DNA from: Lysinibacillus parviboronicapiens
Lineage (GTDB): Bacteria > Bacillota > Bacilli > Bacillales_A > Planococcaceae
Direction of reading: 5' to 3'
Assembly (NCBI RefSeq): GCF_003049575.1
Contig: NZ_PYWI01000002.1
Coordinates: 186,001-250,000, forward strand
DNA: 64,000 bases
Shown: piece by piece, positions 35,421-42,869 of the stretch
Layout of the letters: each line of letters starts with the position of its first letter
How positions within the stretch are numbered: the first letter of the stretch is position 1
Position numbers and translations under genes: made by a program
The notes under the pieces: model-generated
Told to the model about the DNA's origin: nothing
Database searches by the model: none
The model's input: the letters and a program-made list of their open reading frames with translations, nothing else

Positions 35421-36350
35421 TTATTTGATTTTTCGAGCCTTCTCAGTATTGGCGAAGTGCCATTTAGTGATGGAGCGTAAAAATTCTTCACCTTGTCCAC
35501 GCCATATTCGCGCGGCTAATGCATCGACCTTTGCAGAGGCCCCCTTCAACAGTTCTATACCTGCAAGTTCACTTAGTCGATCCATTTCTTTTAAGAAAGC
35601 TGCGCGTGCTAAGATGGAAGCCGTTGCTACTGACACATGAAGCTGCTCGGCTTTGGTAGATAACAATACATTTTCACGCACAATATCCTTTTCGTTCTTT
35701 AAATAATTGTAGTAAACCCCACGCTCTGCAAACTGGTCAATAAGAATATGCATAGGCTTTTCTGGGGCCATTTTAGACAGTGTATGCCCTAGTGCTTTAT
35801 TGTGCATCATGGCTTTCATTTTACCCTGTGAGTAGCCTTTTGCTTGTAACGCGTTATATTTTTCATTGCGTAATATAAGTACACTATGGATACATGCTGC
35901 ACGTAAATCTGGTGCAATTCGTCGCATATAGTCATCTGTTAGCATTTTTGAATCCTTGACGCCTAGCTCGTTCACTAATTCGATTTTTGAAGCAGGCACA
36001 TAAACCGCCGCAACTGTAATTGGGCCAAAATAATCGCCAGTACCTGTTTCATCCGAACCTAAAACAGACATCGAGGCAAAACCATCTGGAAGCACGTCGC
36101 CCTTTGCGCCAATAGAGGATGATTTGGGTGAACTCGTTGTTTGGGCGCTACCACCCCAACGTGCTGCTTCTCGATCTGCACCGCTTCCTTGAAACATTAA
36201 TTTCCCTGATTTATATAAAGTTATTGCTGTATCTGGTAGTTTGGCAGCAAATACCACACCAGGTGCTTTACGCTCCACAAAATTGCTTGCGTAATAAGTT
36301 ATCACCTCTTTTTGCATATTTGTTGAAATTAAAAGTACAATATTTGACAT
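35421..36350 (-). CDS. rnhC: ribonuclease HIII
   Basis: Degrades the RNA strand of RNA-DNA hybrids. The 309 residues comprise an N-terminal TBP-like substrate-binding domain (about 1-85, with TALTLYKSGKLMFQG-like sequence) and a C-terminal RNase H fold. Active-site residues are seen in LGSDETGTGDYFGPI (Asp, Glu) and the VKDSKMLTD segment (Asp), with the HILIDQFAERG strand carrying the last Asp. Length is normal for RNase HIII and longer than HII. It lies between pheT and zapA as in B. subtilis, in the minus orientation, divergent from zapA. Confidence 0.95.
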   Translation of the reverse strand: MSNIVLLISTNMQKEVITYYASNFVERKAPGVVFAAKLPDTAITLYKSGKLMFQGSGADREAARWGGSAQTTSSPKSSSIGAKGDVLPDGFASMSVLGSDETGTGDYFGPITVAAVYVPASKIELVNELGVKDSKMLTDDYMRRIAPDLRAACIHSVLILRNEKYNALQAKGYSQGKMKAMMHNKALGHTLSKMAPEKPMHILIDQFAERGVYYNYLKNEKDIVRENVLLSTKAEQLHVSVATASILARAAFLKEMDRLSELAGIELLKGASAKVDALAARIWRGQGEEFLRSITKWHFANTEKARKIK

Positions 36351-36486
36351 TTTATAGTTCCTTTCTGTCCTCGTTGTTCACAATTTTATACCTTTCATGG
36401 TATGATAATAAATAGCTTTTTTGTGTGGACGTTGCTCACTACTGAATAAAATCGTGAGCAAAAAGATTTTATTGGAGGGTGCGACT

Positions 36487-36747
36487 ATGGAAAATCAAGA
36501 AAAGAACAAAATTTCTGTGGAAATATATGGTCATACATATAAAATGGTCGGCTCTGAATCTATTGGACATATGCGACTTGTCGCTTCGATTGTTGATGAC
36601 CGTATGCGCGAAATGAATTTACATAATCCCTCACTTGATAGCGCAAAGCTTGCCGTCCTTACAGCAGTGAATACGGTGCACGATTATTTACTCTTAAAAG
36701 AGCAAATGGAATTACTAGAAGAAGAATTGAAAAAATTAAAGGGTTGA
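36487..36747 (+). CDS. zapA: cell division protein ZapA
   Basis: Small FtsZ-ring-associated protein that cross-links FtsZ filaments. From ATG 36487, eight bases after GGAGGG, the product is 86 residues and begins [20 protein letters not shown]. The globular N-terminal part ([15 protein letters not shown]) and C-terminal coiled coil ([16 protein letters not shown]) match ZapA (YshA). A longer frame reaches upstream but lacks a ribosome-binding site. The CvpA-family gene follows after five bases. Confidence 0.95.
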   Translation: MENQEKNKISVEIYGHTYKMVGSESIGHMRLVASIVDDRMREMNLHNPSLDSAKLAVLTAVNTVHDYLLLKEQMELLEEELKKLKG

Positions 36748-36752
36748 AGTGA

Positions 36753-37298
36753 ATGCTAGATTTAATTATATTATTAGTGTTATTGGTTGGACTCATTGTT
36801 GGGGCAAAACGTGGCTTTATCGTTCAAATGATGCATATTGTCAGTTTTGTAGTTGCCCTAATTGTTGCGTATATCTATTATAAGCCATTAGCGCAAAAAT
36901 TTGTGTTTTGGGTGCCATATCCAGGTGTAACGGATTCAGGAAGTCTTGGCGTAGTTATTGATAGCTTAGATTTAGACCGCACGTTTTACCGTGTAGTTGC
37001 GTTTGCAGTCATTTTCTTTGCGGTGAAAATTTCGTTACAAATTGTGGCATCGATATTTGATTTTATTGCCTACTTACCTGTTTTAGGAACATTGAATCGC
37101 TGGCTTGGTGCGCTTTTTGGCATCATTGAAAATTATTTAATTATGTTTATTGTGCTGTATATACTGGCATTGTTGCCTATTGATATGATTCAAAATTTAA
37201 TGTCGAAGTCGTTGTTATCCGGGCTCATATTGGAGCATACACCGATTATCACGAAGATGTTCCAAAACTGGTGGTATATTTATCTCCATTCATCATAA
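36753..37298 (+). CDS. yshB: CvpA family membrane protein YshB
   Basis: Integral membrane protein of 181 residues with about four helices (near residues 1-18, 24-44, 80-105 and 120-145). Family pattern: LDLIILLVLLVGLIVGAKRG at the start and IIENYLIMFIVLYILALLP near the C-terminus. CvpA in E. coli is linked to colicin V production and envelope stress; the Bacillus function is unclear. It follows zapA closely, suggesting a shared transcript. Confidence 0.9.
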   Translation: MLDLIILLVLLVGLIVGAKRGFIVQMMHIVSFVVALIVAYIYYKPLAQKFVFWVPYPGVTDSGSLGVVIDSLDLDRTFYRVVAFAVIFFAVKISLQIVASIFDFIAYLPVLGTLNRWLGALFGIIENYLIMFIVLYILALLPIDMIQNLMSKSLLSGLILEHTPIITKMFQNWWYIYLHSS

Positions 37299-37502
37299 GA
37301 ATTAACCGCTATCTTTATTGATTGACTGTTAATGTCCTTAAGTATTTTTGGAGAGTTACACTTAAAATGAAATCGCAGTTATTAGGCGTAATGATGTTCT
37401 GTGAGAAAGTAGTATAGCCACGAAGCATCTGCGTCAACTATTTTTTGTACCGAAAGCAAAGCTCAGTGATCACTGTGTTTTGATAGGCAATAGCAAACTA
37501 TG
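37299..37502 (+). other. intergenic region with a diverged copy of the dispersed core
   Basis: No gene is seen. GAAAGCAAAGCTCAG at about 37452-37466 resembles the cores at 279-294 and in the 36-base repeats (GAAAGCGAAGCGACAG), and is followed by the palindrome CAGTGATCACTG. Confidence 0.35.
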
Positions 37503-37533
37503 CACTTCTCTCGGACTTGAGGGAAGTGTTTTT
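37503..37533 (+). terminator. terminator or attenuator just ahead of polX
   Basis: CACTTCTCTC / GAGGGAAGTG followed by TTTTT, ending about eight bases before the polX ribosome-binding site. It may end the yshB transcript or act as an attenuator for polX-mutS2. Confidence 0.7.
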
Positions 37534-37552
37534 AAGATAGGAGGAATTCCCA

Positions 37553-39262
37553 ATGAACAAAAAAACAATTATTCGTACACTTGAAAAAATTGCTTTATAT
37601 ATGGAATTACAAGGTGAAAATCCTTTCAAGGTCTCTGCCTTTCGTAAAGCAGCGGCGGCACTTGAAGCGGACGAGCGTTCATTAAGCGAAATGGAGGATG
37701 TTACGAAACTAAAAGGCATCGGTAAAGGCACAGCTGCCGTTATTGAGGATCTTATCGCAACAGGCGAATCGAGCCTCTTAAAAGAATTAGAAGACATCGT
37801 GCCGAAAGGATTACTGCCATTATTGAAGCTGCCAGGTTTAGGTGGCAAAAAAATTGCCAAGCTTCATCAAGAGCTAGGGATCGATTCAGCAGAGAGTTTA
37901 AAGATTGCTTGTGAGGCTTGCAAAGTACGTGAACTAGCAGGTTTTGCAGCAAAAACAGAAGAAAAGATTTTAAAAGAGCTTGCGAATTTTGCAAATCGTT
38001 CGGAGCGCTTGCCGATTTGGCAATTAGAGCCTGTCGTTTTACAAATCGAAGCACTTCTCGGTAGTATGGAAGAAGTGGAACGTTTTTCAGTTGCTGGGAG
38101 CTTCCGTCGTGCATCAGAAACAAGTAAAGATATCGATTTTATCGTTGTAACAGAGACAGTCGAGGTTGTACGTGAAAAATTACTGAATGAACTTTTAATC
38201 CAAGAGGTAGTGGCTGCAGGTGATACGAAAATTTCTGTTGTATTAGATTTTGAGGAGCCGATTAGTGTTGATTTTCGTTTGGTGAAAGATACAGAGTATA
38301 CAACAGCCTTGCATCATTTTACAGGCTCAAAAGACCATAATGTGCGTATGCGTCAAATTGCAAAGGCACGTGGTGAGAAAATAAGTGAGTACGGTGTAGA
38401 ACAAGCTGATGGTTCTGTGCTGACATTTCCAGACGAAAGTGCATTCTTTGCTCATTTTGATTTACCTTTCATCCCACCTAGCTTACGTGCAGGGACAACA
38501 GAGTTTGACCGTACAGCAGAAATTGCGGATTTAGTAATGCTTGACGACATTGTGGCGGATTTGCATATGCATACGACATGGTCGGATGGAGCGTACTCTG
38601 TTGCCGAAATGGGTGAAGCTTTACTTACGCGTGGTTATCAATATAGCGTTATTACCGATCACTCACAGTATTTAAAGGTGGCAAATGGTTTAACACCTGA
38701 ACGATTAATGAAGCAACGCTTAGAAATTGAAGCATTTAACGAAGCGCATCCAGACTTTTATTTATATGCCGGAACAGAGATGGATATTTTACCAGATGGT
38801 TCGTTAGATTTTGAAGACAACGTACTGAAAGAGTTGGATTTTGTGATTGCCTCCATACACTCTAGTTTCACACAATCACAAGATAAAATCATGGCTAGGT
38901 TACACACAGCGATGCAAAATCCGTATGTTCATATGATTGCTCATCCTACTGGCCGCATTATTGAAGACCGAGCTGGCTATCATCCAGATATGGTACAGTT
39001 AATTGCGTGGGCTAAGGAATATGGTAAAATTTTAGAGTTAAATGCGAATCCATATCGTCTCGATTTATGTGTCGAGCATTTAGAAATGGCGGTAGCAGCA
39101 GGTGTACCTATAGCAATAAATACCGATGCACATGATATCAATCATTTACGTTTTATGGATATCGGCGTGCGCTATGCAAACAAAGCATGGTTGAAAAAAG
39201 ATATGATTGTCAATACATGGACGCGTGAACAATTTGAAGCGTTTATTCGACGAAATAAATAG
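37553..39262 (+). CDS. polX: DNA polymerase/3'-5' exonuclease PolX
   Basis: Family X repair polymerase fused to a PHP exonuclease, 569 residues. N-terminal 8-kDa/HhH region (about 1-120, KLKGIGKGTAAVIEDLI), polymerase palm (VAGSFRRASETSKDIDFIVV with the catalytic Asp pair, and ISVDFRLV), and a C-terminal PHP domain (about 335-569) with VADLHMHTTWSDG, ITDHSQ, GTEMDILPDG, IASIHSSF, AHPTGR and NTDAHDINHL metal ligands. It acts in base-excision repair gap filling. TAGGAGG precedes ATG. mutS2 follows after 18 bases. Confidence 0.96.
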   Translation: MNKKTIIRTLEKIALYMELQGENPFKVSAFRKAAAALEADERSLSEMEDVTKLKGIGKGTAAVIEDLIATGESSLLKELEDIVPKGLLPLLKLPGLGGKKIAKLHQELGIDSAESLKIACEACKVRELAGFAAKTEEKILKELANFANRSERLPIWQLEPVVLQIEALLGSMEEVERFSVAGSFRRASETSKDIDFIVVTETVEVVREKLLNELLIQEVVAAGDTKISVVLDFEEPISVDFRLVKDTEYTTALHHFTGSKDHNVRMRQIAKARGEKISEYGVEQADGSVLTFPDESAFFAHFDLPFIPPSLRAGTTEFDRTAEIADLVMLDDIVADLHMHTTWSDGAYSVAEMGEALLTRGYQYSVITDHSQYLKVANGLTPERLMKQRLEIEAFNEAHPDFYLYAGTEMDILPDGSLDFEDNVLKELDFVIASIHSSFTQSQDKIMARLHTAMQNPYVHMIAHPTGRIIEDRAGYHPDMVQLIAWAKEYGKILELNANPYRLDLCVEHLEMAVAAGVPIAINTDAHDINHLRFMDIGVRYANKAWLKKDMIVNTWTREQFEAFIRRNK

Positions 39263-39280
39263 GTTGAGGAGGTGTTCTCA

Positions 39281-41647
39281 GTGATCGCACAACGCGCATT
39301 GAAAACACTAGAATATGATAAAGTGCGTCAGCAAGTGGCAACACACTGTACATCATCCATTGGCAAATCAGCCATTGATGAGCTTGTGCCACAAACGGAC
39401 TTTGAAAAAGTCGTGCAATTATTAGAAGAAATGGATGAAGGTTTATCCATTTTACGAGTTAAAGGTAATGTGCCAATGGGCGGCATTTTCGATGTGCGCC
39501 CTGCGGCAAGACGTGCACAAATAGGTGGCATGTTGTCAGCGATGGAATTAATGGAAGTTTCAAGTACGATTCGAGCAAGCCGTATTCTTCGCAATTTTAT
39601 CGAGGATTTACAGGCGGATGAAATGATAGAAATTCCACACTTCGTTGACAAGAAGGACGCAATGCCAGTCCTAACAGGCTTGCAACATGAAATTAATAAC
39701 TGCATTGACGACAATGGCACAGTATTGGATTCCGCCAGTCAAACATTACGTACCATACGTCAATCACTCCGTTCAGAGGAGGCTAAAGTACGTTCAAAGC
39801 TAGAAAGCCTTACACGTGGTAGCAATGCCACTAAAATGCTTTCTGATGCACTTGTGACGATTCGAAATGATCGCTATGTAATTCCTGTCAAGCAGGAATA
39901 CCGTCATCATTATGGTGGCATTGTGCACGACCAATCATCTTCCGGTCAAACACTCTTCATCGAGCCTGATTCGGTTGTGCAAGCGAATAACGAAATTCAT
40001 CGTCTCAAAATGAAAGAGCAGGTAGAAATTGAACGCATTTTACTTGCACTAAGTGCGATGGTGGAGGAAGTTGCACCAGATTTATTTAATTTAGTTAGAA
40101 TTCTAGGTGAAATCGACGTTATTTTAGCAAAAGGTAAATATGGTCAAGCAAACAAATGTACGATGCCGAAAATGAACAAGGAAGGCTATATCCGACTTGT
40201 GCGAGCACGTCACCCACTACTACCAAGTGAAATAGCTGTCGCAAACGACATTGAGTTTGGTAAAGACATTACAGCTATTGTCATTACAGGGCCTAATACA
40301 GGTGGTAAAACCGTAACTTTAAAAACAGTTGGTCTATGTACATTAATGGCGCAGGCAGGTTTACCTGTCCCAGCATTAGATGGGTCAGAACTTGCGGTGT
40401 TTGAGCAACTCTTTGCAGATATTGGAGACGAGCAGTCGATTGAGCAATCACTTTCCACTTTCTCATCTCATATGGTGAACATCGTCGACATCTTGCAAAA
40501 ATTTGACCACGCATCACTTGTTCTCTTTGATGAATTAGGTGCAGGGACTGATCCACAAGAAGGGGCAGCCCTTGCCATTTCAATATTAGATGAAGTACAT
40601 GGTCGCGGAGCGCGTGTAATGGCTACAACGCATTATCCTGAATTAAAAGCGTATGGCTATAATCGTCCAGGTGTTGCCAATGCAAGTGTAGAATTCGATA
40701 TTGAAACACTGAGCCCGACTTATCGTTTGCTTATAGGGGTCCCCGGTCGCTCGAATGCCTTTGAAATTTCAAGTAGACTTGGATTACCTGAAGCCATTAT
40801 TAATCGTGCGAAAAGCTTCACAGGTACTGACCGCCATGAGGTAGAATCAATGATTGCCTCACTTGAAGAGACGCGACGCCAATCAGAGGATGATGCAGAA
40901 CGCTCTCACGATTTACTTTTAGAGTCAGAATCCTTACGAAAAGAGCTTGAGGATAAGCTACAAGCCTACGAAGAACGTAAAGAAGCACTCGACAAAAAAG
41001 CGAAGGAAAAAGCGCGCAAAATTGTCGATGAAGCGAAACGAGAGGCCGAAACCATCATTGCGGAGCTTCGAGAAATGCGTAAAAATGCTAATCAGGTTGT
41101 GAAAGAACATGAGCTTATTGAAGCGCGTAAACGCTTGGAGGAAGCGATACCACTCGAAAACAATAAAGTGCTAAAAAAAGCAGCACAAGTAAAGGCTCGT
41201 GCGCAAAACTTAGTTGTCGGGGACGAGGTAAAGGTGTTAAGCTATGGTCAACGAGGTACTTTAATAGAAAAAGTATCAAATACTGAGTGGATTGTACAAT
41301 TGGGCATTTTGAAGATGAAAATTGCAGACAGTGACCTTGAATACATTAAACCTGAGAAAGAACCCATGCATCGGGTTACGGGCGTGAAGAATCGCGATAG
41401 CCATGTGAAATTAGAATTAGATTTACGAGGTGAGCGCTTTGAAGATGCAATTATGCGCACTGAAAAATACATTGATGATGCACTACTTGCCAACTATGGG
41501 CGCGTATCCATTATTCACGGTGTAGGTACAGGTGCTTTGCGTCAAGGCATTCAAAGCTACTTGAAAAAGCATAAACGCGTAAAATCCTTCCGCTTCGGTG
41601 AGGCAGGGGAAGGTGGCTTTGGTGTTACAGTCGTAGAATTGAAGTAG
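39281..41647 (+). CDS. mutS2: endonuclease MutS2 / ribosome-rescue ATPase
   Basis: MutS-family ATPase, 788 residues. GTG 39281 is eight bases after GAGGAGG and gives MIAQRALKTLEYDKV, as usual for MutS2; the GTG at 39272 overlaps that site. The core and clamp are followed by the ATPase domain with ITGPNTGGKTVTLKT (Walker A), LVLFDELGAGTDP (Walker B) and MATTHYPELK, a long charged coiled coil (about 510-640), a KOW-like region, and the C-terminal Smr nuclease domain (ELDLRGERFEDA, IIHGVGTGALRQGIQ). Family work links it to recombination control and, in B. subtilis, to collided ribosome rescue. Confidence 0.96.
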   Translation: MIAQRALKTLEYDKVRQQVATHCTSSIGKSAIDELVPQTDFEKVVQLLEEMDEGLSILRVKGNVPMGGIFDVRPAARRAQIGGMLSAMELMEVSSTIRASRILRNFIEDLQADEMIEIPHFVDKKDAMPVLTGLQHEINNCIDDNGTVLDSASQTLRTIRQSLRSEEAKVRSKLESLTRGSNATKMLSDALVTIRNDRYVIPVKQEYRHHYGGIVHDQSSSGQTLFIEPDSVVQANNEIHRLKMKEQVEIERILLALSAMVEEVAPDLFNLVRILGEIDVILAKGKYGQANKCTMPKMNKEGYIRLVRARHPLLPSEIAVANDIEFGKDITAIVITGPNTGGKTVTLKTVGLCTLMAQAGLPVPALDGSELAVFEQLFADIGDEQSIEQSLSTFSSHMVNIVDILQKFDHASLVLFDELGAGTDPQEGAALAISILDEVHGRGARVMATTHYPELKAYGYNRPGVANASVEFDIETLSPTYRLLIGVPGRSNAFEISSRLGLPEAIINRAKSFTGTDRHEVESMIASLEETRRQSEDDAERSHDLLLESESLRKELEDKLQAYEERKEALDKKAKEKARKIVDEAKREAETIIAELREMRKNANQVVKEHELIEARKRLEEAIPLENNKVLKKAAQVKARAQNLVVGDEVKVLSYGQRGTLIEKVSNTEWIVQLGILKMKIADSDLEYIKPEKEPMHRVTGVKNRDSHVKLELDLRGERFEDAIMRTEKYIDDALLANYGRVSIIHGVGTGALRQGIQSYLKKHKRVKSFRFGEAGEGGFGVTVVELK

Positions 41648-41658
41648 ATAAGTAAAGT

Positions 41659-41800
41659 GTATTCGTACTTGTCTATGCTTAACGTCTTGCTATTGTATAG
41701 ACAAAACGCTGGCGTGCAGAAAGCACTCCATATAACTGTATGGCAAACGTAGAGAAGAGACAGATAGCCAGGTTTAACACATAGTACGAGGTACGAATAA
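41659..41800 (+). other. folded leader between mutS2 and the DUF350 gene
   Basis: Nested inverted repeats enclose the whole region: GTATTCGTAC (41659-41668) pairs with GTACGAATA (41791-41799). Inside, TTGTCTAT (41669-41676) pairs with ATAGACAA (41697-41704), and CCATA/TATGG forms a hairpin at 41728-41743. There is no coding sense and no T-tract terminator. It may be a structured mRNA leader; no known class was recognised. Confidence 0.45.
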
Positions 41801-41823
41801 CTGAGGTAAAGGGGACGGAGAAA

Positions 41824-42237
41824 ATGCTAAATTCTAGCTTTTGGCGATATCCAATTATCGAAACGGCAGGATATTTTAGTGTTGTTGTTTTATGTTTAGT
41901 CGTCTCGATGGCATTGTTCGAAGTCGTTACGAAATATAAAAATTGGGAAGAAATAAAAAATGGGAATGTTGCAGTGGCGTTAGCAACGGGCGGGAAAATA
42001 TTGGGGATTTGTAATATTTTTCGGTACTCGATTGCACGTCATAGTACATTGAGTGAAATGATTGGTTGGGGACTTTTTGGTTTTACATTACTAATTGTGG
42101 CATATTTCTTATTTGAATTTATGACACCTCGTTTTAATGTAGATCAGGAAATTGCCAATGATAATCGCTCGGTGGGCTTCATTTCTTTCACCATTTCAGT
42201 CGGTCTATCGTTCGTTATTGGGGCAAGTATTGCATAG
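41824..42237 (+). CDS. yshE: DUF350 family membrane protein (YshE-like)
   Basis: A 137-residue integral membrane protein of the DUF350 family, with about four hydrophobic helices (near 15-36, 50-66, 79-98 and 112-135). The pattern NVAVALATGGKILGICNIF and the final FISFTISVGLSFVIGASIA are typical. Function is unknown. GGGACGGAG supplies the ribosome-binding site. The gene order mutS2-yshE matches B. subtilis. A 26-codon membrane peptide gene follows after 12 bases. Confidence 0.88.
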   Translation: MLNSSFWRYPIIETAGYFSVVVLCLVVSMALFEVVTKYKNWEEIKNGNVAVALATGGKILGICNIFRYSIARHSTLSEMIGWGLFGFTLLIVAYFLFEFMTPRFNVDQEIANDNRSVGFISFTISVGLSFVIGASIA

Positions 42238-42249
42238 GAGTGTAATGAG

Positions 42250-42330
42250 ATGGAAAAATTAGCGAAAGTATTAATCGTTGTCTGCATCGCATTTTTGGCA
42301 GTCGGTGTCTACTATATGCTGACAGTTTAA
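42250..42330 (+). CDS. 26-residue single-span membrane peptide
   Basis: A very short gene 12 bases after yshE, with TAGGAGTG nine bases before its ATG and a strong terminator starting five bases after its stop. The peptide starts MEKLAKVLIVVCIAFLAVG and ends VYYMLTV: two or three charged residues, then a single membrane helix. Tight placement between yshE and the terminator, and a proper ribosome-binding site, argue that it is translated. It may be an accessory subunit of the DUF350 protein. Family is unknown. Confidence 0.65.
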   Translation: MEKLAKVLIVVCIAFLAVGVYYMLTV

Positions 42331-42334
42331 ATTG

Positions 42335-42369
42335 AAAAACGCATCCTCTTTCTGAGGACGCGTTTTTTT
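42335..42369 (+). terminator. terminator after the small membrane peptide gene
   Basis: AAAAACGCATCCTC / GAGGACGCGTTTTTTT with a short loop. Confidence 0.9.
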
Positions 42370-42385
42370 GTATATAGGGCTTGGC

Positions 42386-42530
42386 GCCACCCGGGAAGTA
42401 GTAAGTATCACTCAGGTGAGGCCCGTTAGCGCTCGGGTAGTTGCAAGTATCGCTCAGGTGAAGTCTGTTACCGCTCGGGTAGTCACAAGTACCGCTCAGG
42501 TAAAACCTGTTACCGCTTAGGTTTCACTTT
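42386..42530. repeat. 21-base-period repeat array (alternating, 42-base composite unit)
   Basis: Cores start at 42386 (degenerate), 42407, 42428, 42449, 42470, 42491 and 42512, every one 21 bases apart. Odd and even units alternate between ACCGCTCGGGTAGTCACAAG and ACCGCTCAGGTAAAACCTG types. It is non-coding and lies just after a terminator. The units resemble those of the 28.7 kb array (ATCGCCGGTAAACCATCGG). Confidence 0.8.
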
Positions 42531-42684
42531 ACAGTGCACAGACACCACATCGAAACAACAGCAATATCACAAAATTCTATTAAACTCCAATAATATTCTC
42601 TCAATTAGATAATGCCCTCGCTTAAAAAATTGTTTTTCGACTATAGAAATATTAGCCACCACATTTGCATGAAAAAAGAAAGAA

Positions 42685-42702
42685 TGAATGAGTATTCATA
42701 AG
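42685..42702. promoter_or_regulatory. candidate FadR operator upstream of lcfA
   Basis: TGAATGAGTATTCATAAG matches most of the Bacillus FadR consensus TGAATGAWTANTCATTCA. It lies about 95 bases upstream of the lcfA -35 element, further than usual for a repressor site, so an additional promoter may exist. Confidence 0.5.
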
Positions 42703-42796
42703 GGGAATCAACATATAACCCTTTATGTCACAGTCATAATAATGTTGTAAAATGCATAATAATTAATCGGAAATGCATTTATTTTCTATTTTGTGT

Positions 42797-42825
42797 TTGA
42801 AAGTGTATTCCTTTTTCATTATAAT
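42797..42825 (+). promoter_or_regulatory. sigma-A promoter of lcfA
   Basis: -35 TTGAAA (42797-42802), a 17-base spacer, -10 TATAAT (42820-42825), 44 bases before the start codon. Confidence 0.8.
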
Positions 42826-42869
42826 TAAAATAAGAGTTTACAAAGTTTGGGACAAAGGGGAGAGGACGT

